Shown in pieces: positions 52,720 through 63,825 of a stretch of DNA of 64,000 bases. The DNA lies in NCBI GenBank assembly GCA_033782935.1, contig JAWQEG010000136.1:197501-261500 (forward strand), in the 5' to 3' direction. The stretch is from Petrolisthes cinctipes (Eukaryota; Arthropoda; Malacostraca; Decapoda; Porcellanidae). Position 1 is the first letter of the stretch, and the number at the start of each line of letters is the position of its first letter. Made by a program: the position numbers and the translations under genes. The notes under the pieces were generated by a model. That model saw nothing but the letters and a program-made list of their open reading frames with translations. It was not told where the DNA came from and did no database searches.

Positions 52720-53160
52720 AAAATATTATTCCCTCGCTTCCCACAGTGTGATATACGGATAGATATATTTATAAACTACATCTCATAGCAATATGGACTT
52801 ACCTAAGCTTCTAATGTTTAAATGATAAAGATATTAATCCCATATTTTGACACGAGCGAAAAAAAAAAAAGTTAATCCATCTATTTTCTCATATTTTATT
52901 ATTCCTTCGCCTCCCACAGTGTGATATACAGATAGATATATTAATAAACTATATCTCATAGCAATATGGACTTACCTGAGCTCCTAATTTTTAAATAATT
53001 ACGAAATTAATGTCGAATCCCGGACACCGACGCCATATTTAAAACGAGCGGGCAAATGCTGTTTTTATATATTATTTTTCTCTTCTATTTCTTATCTATC
53101 ACTCCCCACGGTGGGTCACGTGGCTAAATTAATCTATTATCTACACATAAAAATTAGAAT
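52720..53160 (-). repeat. Three tandem units with TTAGGTAAGT-type motif
   Basis: Units at 52735-52815, 52905-52990 and 53100-53175, each with CACAGTGTGATATA or CCACGGTGGGTCACG on the plus strand followed by GGACTTACCTAAGC, GGACTTACCTGAGC or GAACTTACCTAAGG. On the minus strand each carries a consensus 5' splice donor AGGTAAGT. Confidence 0.75.
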
Positions 53161-54196
53161 GAACTTACCTAAGGCTGTAATTAATGTATAACGAGTCGAT
53201 AATTGTCAACCTGTCACATGTGTCCGACCGCGTTAATGACGCCACACATGCGTAACTTTGCGTAACGAATCTACAAAGGTTGCCAGATCCCGTTGGCAAT
53301 GAACCATATTATCTAACATCAGTTTTTCCCTTTTAATATAAAAAATACGATGTTAATTCGTTAAAATAGTCTTAAATTACCGGTTATTTACTAAAATACA
53401 ATTTCCCAGACACTAAGAGCTGCTATTAATTGGTTATTTATTGAGATATTTACCGTTCTAACCACACCCCGTTCTAACCAATTTTTATTTTGATTTGGTA
53501 ATAATTTGCCAGGTTAGGAAGGTTTCGTCCGAATCATCTTCTACTGACCTTCGTATATACATTTATTTAAATTATTCACTAAATACTATTCGTACGCAAA
53601 TTATTTTAATTTGATAACGTAGGTATATTTTTACGCAAGGTTGCTATAGTAAAAAAATAACGAATTCGTAATGTTTTAATGTCAATATTGAAGCCCACGT
53701 CAATCTAGTTAGAAGTTTCGGACTCTGGGGTTTATTTTTTTTTTTAGTATTTAAAAACCTTCCCTTTTTCTATGATGCAACCCTTCCCATTTTCTCCTAT
53801 TTTTTAATGGCGGACTATTTTAAAATCCAGTATATTTAAATCCTTCGTTTTCTGTTCAGTCAACCGCCGACTCGAGCCTCGTTATTATGTTCTACACCTT
53901 TTAAAATGAAGTTGGAGGACGAAGGAAGCCTTAAATTGACCACAGGATGAAGGAAAAAGGAATTGGAGGACGAAGCAAGCCTTAAATTGACCACAGGACG
54001 AAGGAAAAGGCCGACAGTTGTAATTTATAACAGGGTTTTTGACATTGAGGCCGCCAGTGGTAATTTATAACGGGGTTTTTGAGTAGCCCACAGAGCTATA
54101 CACATTAGAGCGGCGGCGCTATTATGAGATAGGGAGGAGTGTCGCTGCCCGGCGGCCATCTTGGAACTCCCGTATCCACAGTTATTGACATTTCCC

Positions 54197-54281
54197 AGGC
54201 TTTCTACCCACCCCAAGCCTGCCCCCCTATTCCCGCACCCCCTAAAACGCCCCCAAGCCTGTCCCTTAATCCCGCACCCCC
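54197..54281. mobile_element. GC-rich TTAA element, right fragment
   Basis: Starts at the internal CAGGCTTTCTACCC turn and ends CCCGCACCCCC-TTAA (54282-54285). Confidence 0.8.
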
Positions 54282-55127
54282 TTAAATCAATTAACACAAC
54301 GGGGTAATTATCGATGTGCTAATGGATTGGTTAGGGCCCGAAGGGATGTCCAAACCCTTAAATGGATTGACTGGGGTCCGAAGGGGCGCCCAAACCATTA
54401 TTAGAGTTAAAAAAAAAATCCAAAAAATTTTTCAATTTTTTTATTGCAAATTTTGAATGAGCGATTCTTGCTGTATATTGAATGAACATTATTTTTTAAT
54501 TTATATAAAAACAAAATTATATATAGGATTGTGATATTTTCGATTTTTTTGACACGTGACTGTTTAATAATACACACACACACGTGACTGTTTAATAACA
54601 CACACACGTGAATGTTTAATAACACACACACAGACACGTGACTGTTTAAGCCGATGTCTCCAAAAATCGCTCTATTTCACTTACTCTCTACGTGTAAACT
54701 ACAATACCTAGGAACTTAAATTTAGTTTCGTTCTAAGCAGCAACTCTTCCTCTTTCCAATGAGACCAACCCCAGCTCTCTATGACTCCTGGGTGCAAAGA
54801 TATAATGTGAAGAAAAGACATATGTAACTTTTTTTCGGCCCGAGATGCAAAGATATGGCTTGAGGAAGAGACGCGTGTAACTTTTGACCAGAGTACAGTG
54901 TCAGTACTTCATTTACTTACTACGTCTAAACTACAATGTCTAGAAACTTAAATTTAGTTTTGTTCTAAGCAGCAACTCTTCCTCTTTCGAATGAGACCAA
55001 CTCCAGCTCTCTATGACTCCTCGGTACAAAGATATCATGTGAAGAAAACACGTATGTAACTTTTTTTTGGCCCGAGAGCGAGGTGTGAGTCCTGGCTTGG
55101 TGTGGTGGTTGGTGGCGGTTATTATAT

Positions 55128-55256
55128 GTCCCCCTACTCCCCCCAAGCCTGTCCCCTACTCCCGCACCCTCTTAAACCCTCCCCCAATTATATCACCATG
55201 CTGTCCCTTCCCCCCCCCCCTCCAAGCCTGTCCCACTATTCCCGCACCCCCCAAAC
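55128..55256. mobile_element. GC-rich TTAA element, fragment
   Basis: Three C-rich units (CCCAAGCCTGTCCC, ACTCCCGCACCC) without TTAA borders. Confidence 0.7.
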
Positions 55257-55317
55257 GTGTGAGAGAGTGAGAGAGAGAGAGAGAGAGAGTTTATGGGTGT
55301 GTATGAGAGAGAGAGAA

Positions 55318-56437
55318 CAAACCCCCGCCCCGCCCCGCAATCACCCCCGCCAAGCCCCGTTATCACCCCTGTCACGCCCCGTTATCACCCCCGCCCCGCC
55401 CCGTTATCACCCCCGCCACGCCCCGTTATCACCCCGGCCCGCCCCGCCATCACCCCCGCCACGCCACGTTATCACCCCCGCCACGCCCCGTTATCACCCC
55501 CGCCACGCCCCGTTATCACCCCGGCCCGCCCCGCCATCACCCCCGCCACGCCACGTTATCACCCCCACCACGCCCCGTTATCACCCCCGCCACGCCCCGT
55601 TATCACCCCCGCCCCGTTATCACCCCCGCCCCGCCCCGTTATCACCCCTGCCACGCCCCGTTATCACCCCCGCCCCGTTATCACCCCTGCCACGCCCCGT
55701 TATCACCCCCGCCCCGCCCCGTTATCACCCCCGCCACGCCCCGTTATCACCCCCGCCCCGCCCCGTTATCACCCCCGCCCCGCCCCGTTATCACCCTCGC
55801 CACGCCCCGTTATCACCCCCGCCCCGCCCCGTTATCACCCTCGTCACGCCCCGTTATCACCCGCGCCACGCCCCGTTATCACCCCCGCCACGCCCCGTTA
55901 TCACCCCCGCCCCACCCCGTTATCACCCCCGCCACGCCCCGTTATCAACCCCGCCCCATCCCGTTATTACCCCCGACCTGCCCCGTTATCACCCCCGCCA
56001 CGCCCCGTTATCACCCCTGCCCTGCCCCGTTATCACCCCCGCCCCGTTATCACCCCCGCCCCGTTATCACCCCCGCCCCGCCCCGTTATCACCCCCGCCA
56101 CGCCCCGTTATCACCCCCGCCACACCCCGTTATCACCCCCGCCACGCCCCGTTATCACCCCCGCCACGCCCCGTTATCACCCCCGCCACGCCCCGTTATC
56201 ACCCCCGCCCCGCCCCGTTATCACCCCCGCCCCGCACCGTTATCACCCCCGTCACGCCCCGTTATCACCCCCGCCACACCCCGTTATCACCCCCGCCACG
56301 CCCCGTTATCACCCCCGCCACGCCCCGTTATCACCCCCGCCACGCCCCGTTATCACCGCCGCCCTGCCCCGTTATCACCCCCGCCACGTTATCACCCCCG
56401 CCACGCCCCGTTATCACCCACGCCACGCCCCGTTATG
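55318..56437. repeat. 22-bp C-rich minisatellite
   Basis: About 50 units of CCACGCCCCGTTATCACCCC plus CG, with CCCCG/CCACG variants and a few shortened units. The period gives Pro-rich open frames in all three forward frames. GC content is far above the surroundings, and CpG and GTTATC recur in every unit. Confidence 0.95.
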
Positions 56438-57418
56438 TGTAGGGGAGGAAGGAGGGAGGGACAGGGACAATATGAAGGGGTGTAGTGGGTGTACAGTATG
56501 TGTAGGGGAGGAAGGAGGGAGGGACAGGGACAATATGAAGGGGTGTAGTGGGTGTACAGTATGTGTAGGGGAGGAAGGAGGGAGGGACAGGGACAATATG
56601 AAGGGGTGTAGTGGGTGTACAGTATGTGTAGGGGAGGAAGGAGGGAGGGACAGGGACAATATGAAGGGGTGTAGTGGGTGTACAGTATGTGTAGGGGAGG
56701 AAGGAGGGAGGGACAGGGACAATATGAAGGGGTGTAGTGGGTGTACAGTATGTGTAGGGGAGGAAGGAGGGAGGGACAGGGACAATATGAAGGGGTGTAG
56801 TGGGTGTACAGTATGTGTAGGGGAGGAAGGAGGGAGGGACAGGGACAATATGAAGGGGTGTAGTGGGTGTACAGTATGTGTAGGGGAGGAAGGAGGGAGG
56901 GACAGGGACAATATGAAGGGGTGTAGTGGGTGTACAGTATGTGTAGGGGAGGAAGGAGGGAGGGACAGGGACAATATGAAGGGGTGTAGTGGGTGTACAG
57001 TATGTGTAGGGGAGGAAGGAGGGAGGGACAGGGACAATATGAAGGGGTGTAGTGGGTGTACAGTATGTGTAGGGGAGGAAGGAGGGAGGGACAGGGACAA
57101 TATGAAGGGGTGTAGTGGGTGTACAGTATGTGTAGGGGAGGAAGGAGGGAGGGACAGGGACAATATGAAGGGGTGTAGTGGGTGTACAGTATGTGTAGGG
57201 GAGGAAGGAGGGAGGGACATGAGAATATGAAGGAGTGTAGTGGGTGTATGTGTAGGGGAGGAAGGAGGGAGGGGCAGGGACAATATGAAGGGGTGTAGTG
57301 GTGTATGTGTAGGGGAGGAAGGAGGGAGGGGCAGGGACAATATGAAGGGGTGTAGTGGTGTATGGGTAGGGGAGGAAGGAGGGAGAATATGAAGGAGTGT
57401 ATTGGTTTATCCATGTGT
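56435..57418 (+). repeat. 63-bp G-rich minisatellite
   Basis: Twelve consecutive virtually identical 63-bp units (TGTAGGGGAGGAAGGAGGG, AGGGACAGGGACAATATG, AAGGGGTGTAGTGGGTGTAC) end near 57210. Three diverged 57-60-bp units follow to 57418. The period is a multiple of three, so both strands keep a long repeat frame; this is not evidence of a gene. Each unit has four or more G-tracts. Confidence 0.95.
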
Positions 57419-57424
57419 AGGGGA

Positions 57425-57502
57425 GGAATTCATTTACACAGCTAACATTCTTTCGTTTACATGTTTACAAACCACTACCAAACACTGTGGAATGAACCCT
57501 TA
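57425..57502 (+). mobile_element. CACAGTGG-end MITE, right end
   Basis: AATTCATTTACACAGCTAAC to ACACTGTGGAATGAACCC. The left part is replaced by the minisatellite. Confidence 0.75.
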
Positions 57503-57598
57503 GTTATATATTGGAGACTTGGGGCTACATGGTCTATAAACCCAGCTTGGTAGAGTCTATTATTTTCTACTCGTTGTTTATCAGTAATTACCACGTTA

Positions 57599-57863
57599 GG
57601 GGGGTGCGGGAGTAGGGGACAGGCTTGGGGGGGGGGGGTTTGGGGGGTGCGGGAATAGGGGGACAGGCTTGGGGCAGGTTTGGGGGGTGGGGGAATAGGG
57701 GGGTGGGTAGAAAGCCTGTCCCCTATTCCCGCACCCCCCTAACCCCCCCCAAGCCTGTCCTCTACTCCCGCACCCCCCTAAACCCCCCCAAGCCTGTCCT
57801 CTACTCCCGCACCCCCCTAACCCCCCCCCCCCCCCCCAAGCCTGTCCCCCTATTCCCGCACCA
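57599..57863. mobile_element. GC-rich TTAA element copy
   Basis: GTTAG-GGGGGTGCGGGAGTAG at the left, four C-rich units, right border lost at CCCGCACCAGTAAG. Contains G-only and C-only runs of 10 to 17 bases. Confidence 0.85.
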
Positions 57864-57892
57864 GTAAGTCAGCTGTTAAATTTCTCATTCCT

Positions 57893-58195
57893 TCCCTCTC
57901 TTCTACCACCCTTCCCATTCTTCTTCAACCCTTCCCATTCTTTTTCCAACCCTTCCCATTCTTCTTCAACCCTTCCCATTCTTTTTCCAACCCTTCCCAT
58001 TCTTCTTCAACCCTTCCCATTCTTTTTTTCAACCCTTCCCATTCTTTCTTCAACCCTTCCCATTCTTTTTCCAATCCTTCCCATTCTTTTTTCAACCCTT
58101 CCCATTCTTCCTTCAACCCTTCCCATTCTTTTTCCAATCCTTCCCATTCTTTCTCCAATCCTTCCCATTCTTCCTTCAACCCTTCCCATTTTCCC
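57893..58195. repeat. CCCTTCCCATTCTTTTTCAA minisatellite
   Basis: About 14 units of 20-23 bp with variable T runs. Confidence 0.92.
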
Positions 58196-58404
58196 AGCGA
58201 AGGAGAATAGGAAAAAGATGGACCTAATTAAAATTTCCGAAAATTTGAGGTCCACTTGTCATCCAAATTATAATGAAACGAGGCATTGACGAGTGTGTAA
58301 ACTATGATAGTTGGGTTTGTTCTTGTACTATAAGGTTATACAAACCATATAACACGTGTAAGACTCGTAATGCGCTAATATTAACACTAAAATAATGATC
58401 ATTC

Positions 58405-58616
58405 GGGTATAGCCAATCAGCGATAATCTTCGAGTATTGATTTTTTGAGGTGGGCCAATCAGAGTGAGTTACAATAAGCGCTTAATTTGAACTGTTATTA
58501 CGTCCCGTTTTAGTAAGATTTTGTGAATGTGGATACTCAGCTTTTAGAAAATAATGAAGCCTTACAAGTGTGGTTGGTTAGGAAGCTCACATACGAATAC
58601 GACTGTGGAATCGACC
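58405..58616 (+). repeat. Duplicated CCAAT-box module, copy 1
   Basis: TATAGCCAATCAGCGATAAT, TTGAGGTGGGCCAATCAGAG, AAGCGCTTAATTTGAACTG, followed by the right end of a CACAGTGG-end MITE (GTGTGGTTGGTTAGGAAGC ... GTGGAATCGACCC). Two CCAATCA motifs of NF-Y type lie about 50 bp apart. A near-identical copy is at 59678-59880. Confidence 0.8.
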
Positions 58617-58769
58617 CTTAATTAATCTCGGTGTGGGCTACGCACGGACGGCTATGTGGGTGTGTGGGTGTGTGTGTGTGTGTGGAGGTGGCAACTCGAC
58701 CGTGGGAGGTGGTGTGTGGAGGTAGGTGGTGTGTGGAGGTGTGCATATGTGTGTGTGTGTGTGGAGGTG

Positions 58770-59330
58770 GCAACTCGACCCTCCCTCCCTTTCCTCTCTT
58801 TCATTCCTTCTTCCTTCTCTCTCTCTCCCTCCCTTTCCTCTCTCTCTCTCCTCCTTCCTTCTCTCTCCCTCCCTTTCCCTTCTCTCTCATTCCTTCTCTC
58901 CCACCCTTACCTCTCTCTCTCTCCCTCCCTCCCTCTCTTATTCCTTCTTCCTTCTAACTCCCTCCCTTTCCTCTCTCTCTCATTCCTTCTCTCCCTCCCT
59001 TTCCTCTCTCTCTCTCTCCTTCTTCCTTCTCTCTCTCCCTCCCTTTCCTCTCTTTCTCATTCCTTCTCTCCCTCCCTTTCCTCTCTCTCCTCCTTCCTCC
59101 TCTCTCTCTCTCTCTCATTCCTTCTCTCTCTCTCCCTTTCCTCTCTCTCTCATTACTTCTTCCTTCTCTCTCTCTATCTCCTTCCTTCTCTCCCTCCCTC
59201 CCTTTCCTCTCTCTCTCTCTATCTCCTTCCTTCTCTCTCTGCCTCCCATTCCTCTCTCTCTCATTCCTTCTTCCTTTTCTCTCTCGCCTCCTTCCTTCTC
59301 CCTCTCTCCTCCCTCCTTCTCTCTCTCCTT
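58770..59330. repeat. CT-rich CCCTTTCCTCTCTC minisatellite
   Basis: Irregular CTCTCT/CCCTCCCTTTCC/CATTCCTTCTTCC units for 560 bp. Confidence 0.93.
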
Positions 59331-59334
59331 GTTT

Positions 59335-59627
59335 GTGTGTGTGTGTGTGTGTATGTGTAGAAATGTGTAAGTGAAGTGTGTGTATGTGGAAAAGTGTGTG
59401 TGTGTGGGTGATGTGGAGAAGTGTGTGTATGTGGAGGTGTGCGTGTGTATGTGTATGTGGAGAAGTGTGTATGTGTAGAAATGTGTAAGTGAAGTGTGTG
59501 TATGTGGAGAAGTATGTGTGTGTGTGTGTGGAGAAGTGTGTGTGTGTGGAGTAGTGTGTGTGTATGTGTATGTGGAGTGTGTGTATATGGAGAAGTGTGT
59601 GTATATGTGGAGAAATGTTTAAGTGAA

Positions 59628-59660
<33 letters not shown>
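59335..59660. repeat. TGTGTATGTGGAGAAG array and GA run
   Basis: About 20 irregular TG units with GGAGAAG, then (GA)n at 59631-59660. Confidence 0.92.
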
Positions 59661-59664
<4 letters not shown>

Positions 59665-59677
59665 AAGCCAAGGAGGT

Positions 59678-59880
59678 TGTATAGCCAATCAGCGATAATC
59701 TTCGAGTATTGATTTTTTGAGGTGGGCCAATCAGAGTGAGTTTTAATAAGCGCTTAATTTGAACTGTTATTATGTCCCGTTTTAGTAAGATTTTGTGAAT
59801 GTGGATACTCAGCTTTTGGAAAATAATGAAGCCTTACAAGTGTGGTTGGTTAGGAAGCTCATACAAATACGACTGTGGTG
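59678..59880 (+). repeat. Duplicated CCAAT-box module, copy 2
   Basis: Direct repeat of 58405-58616 with few substitutions, again followed by the MITE right end. Confidence 0.85.
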
Positions 59881-60331
59881 GTGTGTGTGTGTGTGTGTGC
59901 GTAGAGGTGGTGCATGTGTGTATGTGTGTATATCTAAAAATTGTCGAAGGGGAAAAAATTAAATGTGTGTATTTTTACCACCACATATAATTAATTAATC
60001 ATTCATTCTAGTAATGTATTTATTTACACTTTTACCCCTGTGTGTGTGTGTGTGTGTGTGTGTGTTTTGGCGCTCCTTTGAACTCACAGATATTCCCTAT
60101 CAGTTTAATTCTTTAATTTTCTGCTTGATTCCTGTCCTCTCTCTCTCTGTCTGTCGTCTATCAAATTCTCTCTCTCCCTTTCATTCTCTTTCTCTCATTT
60201 CTTCTTCCTTCTCTCTCCCTCCCTTTCCTCTCTCTCCTTCTTCCTTCTCTCTTTCTCCCTCCCTTTCCCCTCTCTCTCTCGGAGACCCACCCGAGGCTAG
60301 CAAGCCAAGATGAATTTATTATTTCTTTTAA

Positions 60332-60589
60332 GGGGGTGCGGGAGTAGGGGGCAGGCTTGAGGGGGGTTTGGGGTGTGCGGGAATAGGGGGACAGGCTTGG
60401 GGTGGGTAGAAAGCCTGTCCCCTATTCCCGCACCCCTCTAACCCCCCCCCTCAAGCCTGTCCCCCTACTCCCGCACCCCCCAAAACCCCGCCAAGCCTGT
60501 CCCCCTACTCCCGCATCCCCCAAAACCCCGCCAAGCCTGTTCCCTACTCCCGCACCCCCCTAAGCCTGTCCCCCTATTCCTGCACCCCC
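60332..60589. mobile_element. GC-rich TTAA element, complete copy
   Basis: 258 bp between TTAA at 60328-60331 and 60590-60593; GGGGGTGCGGGAGTAGGGG at the left, CCTATTCCTGCACCCCC at the right. Confidence 0.92.
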
Positions 60590-60593
60590 TTAA

Positions 60594-60965
60594 ATAAAAT
60601 GAAGTATAATGTATGAGATTATCATTATAATTTTGTACAATCCCAGATTTTTACGAGAGTTTGGTTGTAGCACAATAAATACTAGCTATATATACTGTCA
60701 ACAAATGTAGGTGGGCTGGATTATACACCAATAAAGGCCTCCATAGACTATTATCAATCATACCTGCACAAACTGGGTGGTTGTACAGGTATAACCGTGG
60801 TGTGTGTGTGTGATTGATGGTCTGCACAAATGACTGAAAATTTTTTTGAAGAAAAAAAGTTATATTAGTTATTTAGTTATAGTATTTTATACAGGTAATC
60901 AAGTCAAGGAATACAGGAAGTGTGTGTGTGTCATTAATACCTGTAATTATGTTATTATGTATTGT
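60594..60965. other. AT-rich spacer
   Basis: About 370 bp without an identified gene or element. Confidence 0.5.
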
Positions 60966-60967
60966 GT

Positions 60968-61135
60968 ACAGCCTCAATCAAATAACCACCGACACTTTCC
61001 TTCCATTGTGCAAATAAATCAGTATCATATCAAAATATAATCATACAACACCTTACATCAACTCAACCCCCTCAATTATTATTATAAGGTGCTGCAATAT
61101 CATACACGTGTTGTTCTTTATTACCAAAATATTTA
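60968..61135 (+). mobile_element. TACAGCC-TCAATCAAATA MITE, left half
   Basis: GTACAGCCTCAATCAAATAA, CCACCGACACTTTCCTTCC, one copy of ATCATACACGTGTTGTTC; cut at 61135 by the LINE fossil. Confidence 0.8.
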
Positions 61136-61144
61136 TGTCAAGAT

Positions 61145-61615
61145 AGAAAATATAAATGAAACCAAGATGAAAATGGAATCCCTGTTGTCGGATGTCAAAC
61201 TATGGATGTTAATTAAAGCGGAAACTGAAACTGAATGATAACAAGACTGAAATCACCATTATCCGTGGTAACAGAAGGATAAACCATCTTGAAAATGATC
61301 TGTCGTTGAACATTGGAGGCCATCAGCTGGACCCAGTATCCACTGTGCGAAACCTCGGAGTGCACTTAAATTCCAAACTGAATTATGAGGAAAATAATTA
61401 TTAAACAGGTTGTCAAGGTCTGCAACTTTCATATCAGGAACTTGTATTCTCTAAGGGGGTTTCTCAACAAGCGATGTCTCCTATCATTAATTCATTCAGC
61501 CATTTTGTCTCGTGTTGATTACTGTAATGTCTTGTGGGTTGGTCTTCCTAACTATCTACTAAAAAAAAGTCCAGACCATTCAAAATAGAACAGCAAGACT
61601 TATCCAGCCTCTTCT
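61145..61615 (+). pseudogene. LINE reverse transcriptase thumb and C-terminus, fossil
   Basis: With two frame changes the plus strand reads LNDNKTEITIIRGNRRI, DPVSTVRNLGVHLNSKLNY, RGFLNKRCLLSLIHSAILSR, VDYCNVLWVGLPNYLLKK and VQTIQNRTARLIQPLL. This is the standard region after the YADD box in CR1/Jockey-type reverse transcriptases (K-T-E, N-L-G-V, S-R-x-D-Y-C-N, Q-N-x-x-A-R). The catalytic part is absent. Confidence 0.85.
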
Positions 61616-62135
61616 GATATGTCAGAGGTGCCGGGTGGTGGCCACACCGCAGCCTGGCCAGGTGGACTCTGTCCTCACGGGGAAGGGAGGATTCGGACGG
61701 GTGGATGTCAGGAGGTCGTGCATGCAGCTGAGTGTTGTTTTTGAGTGTTTGGATGGATTCATGAGTGATTTGAGTATGGATGTGTTTCTGGAGATTGGTT
61801 TGGGGTGGGCAGGGTGTAAGAGATGATAGTATTTGTGTATGGTATCGTATACTGGGTGTTGTTTTGATGTTCCTTGGCATGTGTGGGTGTTGTGCCATGT
61901 AGTGTAGTGGATGGTGTGGGTTTGTGGAGGCTGCAGCAAGTGTTTGTGTGCCTTTCATGTCAAGGTGATCCTTGATTTTGAGGACTTTGGTTTCATAGTG
62001 TAGGTGGTCTGTAGGTGTGGTAGCTGTGCAGCCTGTGATTGTCTTTATGGCTCTGTTCTGTATGGTTTGAAGGGTGTTGTGATGAGTCTCAGTGAGGTTT
62101 GAAGTAACAGTGGCAGCTATGAATTGAACCGAAAT
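61548..62135 (-). pseudogene. Second LINE C-terminus, opposite strand
   Basis: The minus strand reads LQTIQNRAIKTITGCTATT, HLHYETKVLKIKDHLDMKG, TQTLAAASTNPHHPLHY and, nearer 61650, REDRVHLARLRCGHHPAP and LTYQKRLDK. This is the order seen in Jockey-like ORF2 C-termini. The LARLRCGHHP motif normally precedes a cysteine knuckle, which is lost where the other LINE begins. The same family, expanded by a minisatellite, is at 5860-6445. Confidence 0.85.
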
Positions 62136-62139
62136 TCAG

Positions 62140-62490
62140 TCGTCTGCTCGGGCGAAACAAACCCAATTATAATTTGTCAATATGCGGGTTTAACTGTTCT
62201 CTAATAAATATCATGTAAATAAACGTATTATATTGATAATGAGTAACATGTTATAAACATTATGGACATATTACAACAACAATATTACAACACATATATC
62301 CAAATAAAATTGCATTCATTCATGTAAGAAACACGATTTTCGAATACTACATCAGTACCGAAACCAGTTTGTCTCACATGAAATAAAGCTTCAGTATTTA
62401 ATTATATGTGTTGTAATAATAATTAACCCACGTCCGCCGTGATCTGTCAGTGACACCATCAGATAATAGTTTACCAATACACATAATAAA
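62140..62490. other. No feature recognised
   Basis: AT-rich, non-repetitive. Short frames lack motifs. Confidence 0.5.
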
Positions 62491-62494
62491 TGCT

Positions 62495-62499
<5 letters not shown>

Positions 62500-62552
<53 letters not shown>

Positions 62553-62616
62553 TGTCTGAAGATGTAATATACGAAAGTACTTACTGTTCTGCCTTTGTTT
62601 TCTCCTGTGGTTACTC

Positions 62617-62684
<68 letters not shown>
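62500..62684. repeat. Two TA arrays around a GAAGATGTAATATACGAAAG insert
   Basis: (TA)n at 62500-62550 and 62620-62684 enclose about 70 bp containing CTGAAGATGTAATATACG. Confidence 0.9.
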
Positions 62685-62687
<3 letters not shown>

Positions 62688-62707
62688 TTAAAAAATATCT
62701 AAGTAGG

Positions 62708-63240
62708 TACAGTCACTCATAAAAATTAAGACCCCCACAGGCCAGTCATCTTCTTATACTTGTGATATCGGTTCTGGCAACAGTGTACGTGACGTAAGTG
62801 ATGGCGCTTGAGAGATGAAATTGATTTGCTCGACACATTTGTAACTAATGGTAGATAAGACGAAGCATGAGTTGGGATAATGTTTCGAGCAAACCAACCT
62901 TCCTCCAAACACAACCCACACCACACCACCTCTGACGTTCACACTCCCGTGAGGCCCACCCAGCGTTGTCAATGTTGGCCGAGATAACCCCGAAACACTA
63001 GTTGTGAGCTCTGCTCGCTCGAACCATTCACTGGTGGGAGGGAGAAGTAAGGAGGGATTTGAGGAGGGTAGGGGGGATGTCTATACAAGAGAGGTGAGAA
63101 ATTATTCTTGGGGAGGTGAAAAATGTGTGGAAGCTTTAATAAAAGTACGAAAATACACCCGGTTATCAATTATTTATATACCGATATTCGTGTCAATTAT
63201 TAACATCATTAAAGGTAAGATTAACTTTTTCATATTATGA
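62708..63240. other. Possibly unique sequence after a TACAGTCACTC end
   Basis: Begins with a Tc1-style end (TACAGTCACTCATAAAAATT) without a visible partner. The rest is non-repetitive, with more CpG than its neighbours around 62750-63010 and an AAAGGTAAG donor-like site near 63213. A promoter or first exon is conceivable but unproven. Confidence 0.35.
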
Positions 63241-63698
63241 TGTAACACAAAAACAACCGAGGTAATATTATTGTATACTTTTTTCGTATAATATTTAATG
63301 GTTATTATCATGCACTAAACGCTAAAAAATACTTACACAATAACTGAATAAGAATCATGAACCAGAATGCTATTTATTAAATGAAGCAAATGTGAATACC
63401 TTTATATTACCACTAACACACACTTCCATTTCCCCCGTATCTACCTAACAGTTTATAATCGTGTCAAATATCAAGGCTCTCATTATCCCTCACGTGATAG
63501 CAACCTTGTAATATTCTGAATACTTTTAACAATAGCTCGTTGTATTGAATATAGTGAACACGTGCTGTTTGATAATTTACTATAAATCCCTCAGTATTTC
63601 ATCTGTTTGTAGGTAGCAAATTTTTTTTATTTTGGCAGATAATACATGTGAGCAGAGGCCAGGGAGATTGCGTCTGGCACCCACAGGCTTGTCAACTG

Positions 63699-63722
63699 TT
63701 TTTTTTTTTTTTTTTTTTTCAT
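63699..63722. repeat. Poly-T run followed by an acceptor-like TTAG
   Basis: About 22 T then CATTAATTAG|AG at 63729. It could be a poly-T microsatellite or the pyrimidine tract of a 3' splice site. Confidence 0.6.
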
Positions 63723-63825
63723 TAATTAGAGATTGACGTTGACTCTAGTCTCGTTAGCCCAAATTAGTTTTGATACTCCAAGAGGATTATGAGTTGGTTG
63801 AAAACCACTAAACTGGTAAGGGTAT

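Larger units (their letters stand above)
51755..55110 (-). repeat. Right arm of the 48-kb-span inverted repeat
   Basis: Reverse complement of 7085-10115. Private features of this arm include three rather than two donor-like units (52720-53160), a GCGCTAAA-ended block (52164-52470), and a duplicated outer segment (54710-54850 with 54945-55085). Confidence 0.85.

Noticed and set aside
7085..55110. Interpretation of the inverted arms as a large DNA virus or Polinton-type element
   Set aside because: No polymerase, capsid, ATPase or integrase genes lie between the arms; contents are unrelated repeats.
55102..57230. Proline/arginine-rich and Gly/Glu-rich frames of 446 and 645 codons
   Set aside because: They follow the 22-bp and 63-bp tandem units, run in several frames and both strands, and show no non-repeat domain.
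56435..57230. CRISPR-like regular repeats
   Set aside because: Units are contiguous without unique spacers, and the genome is eukaryotic.
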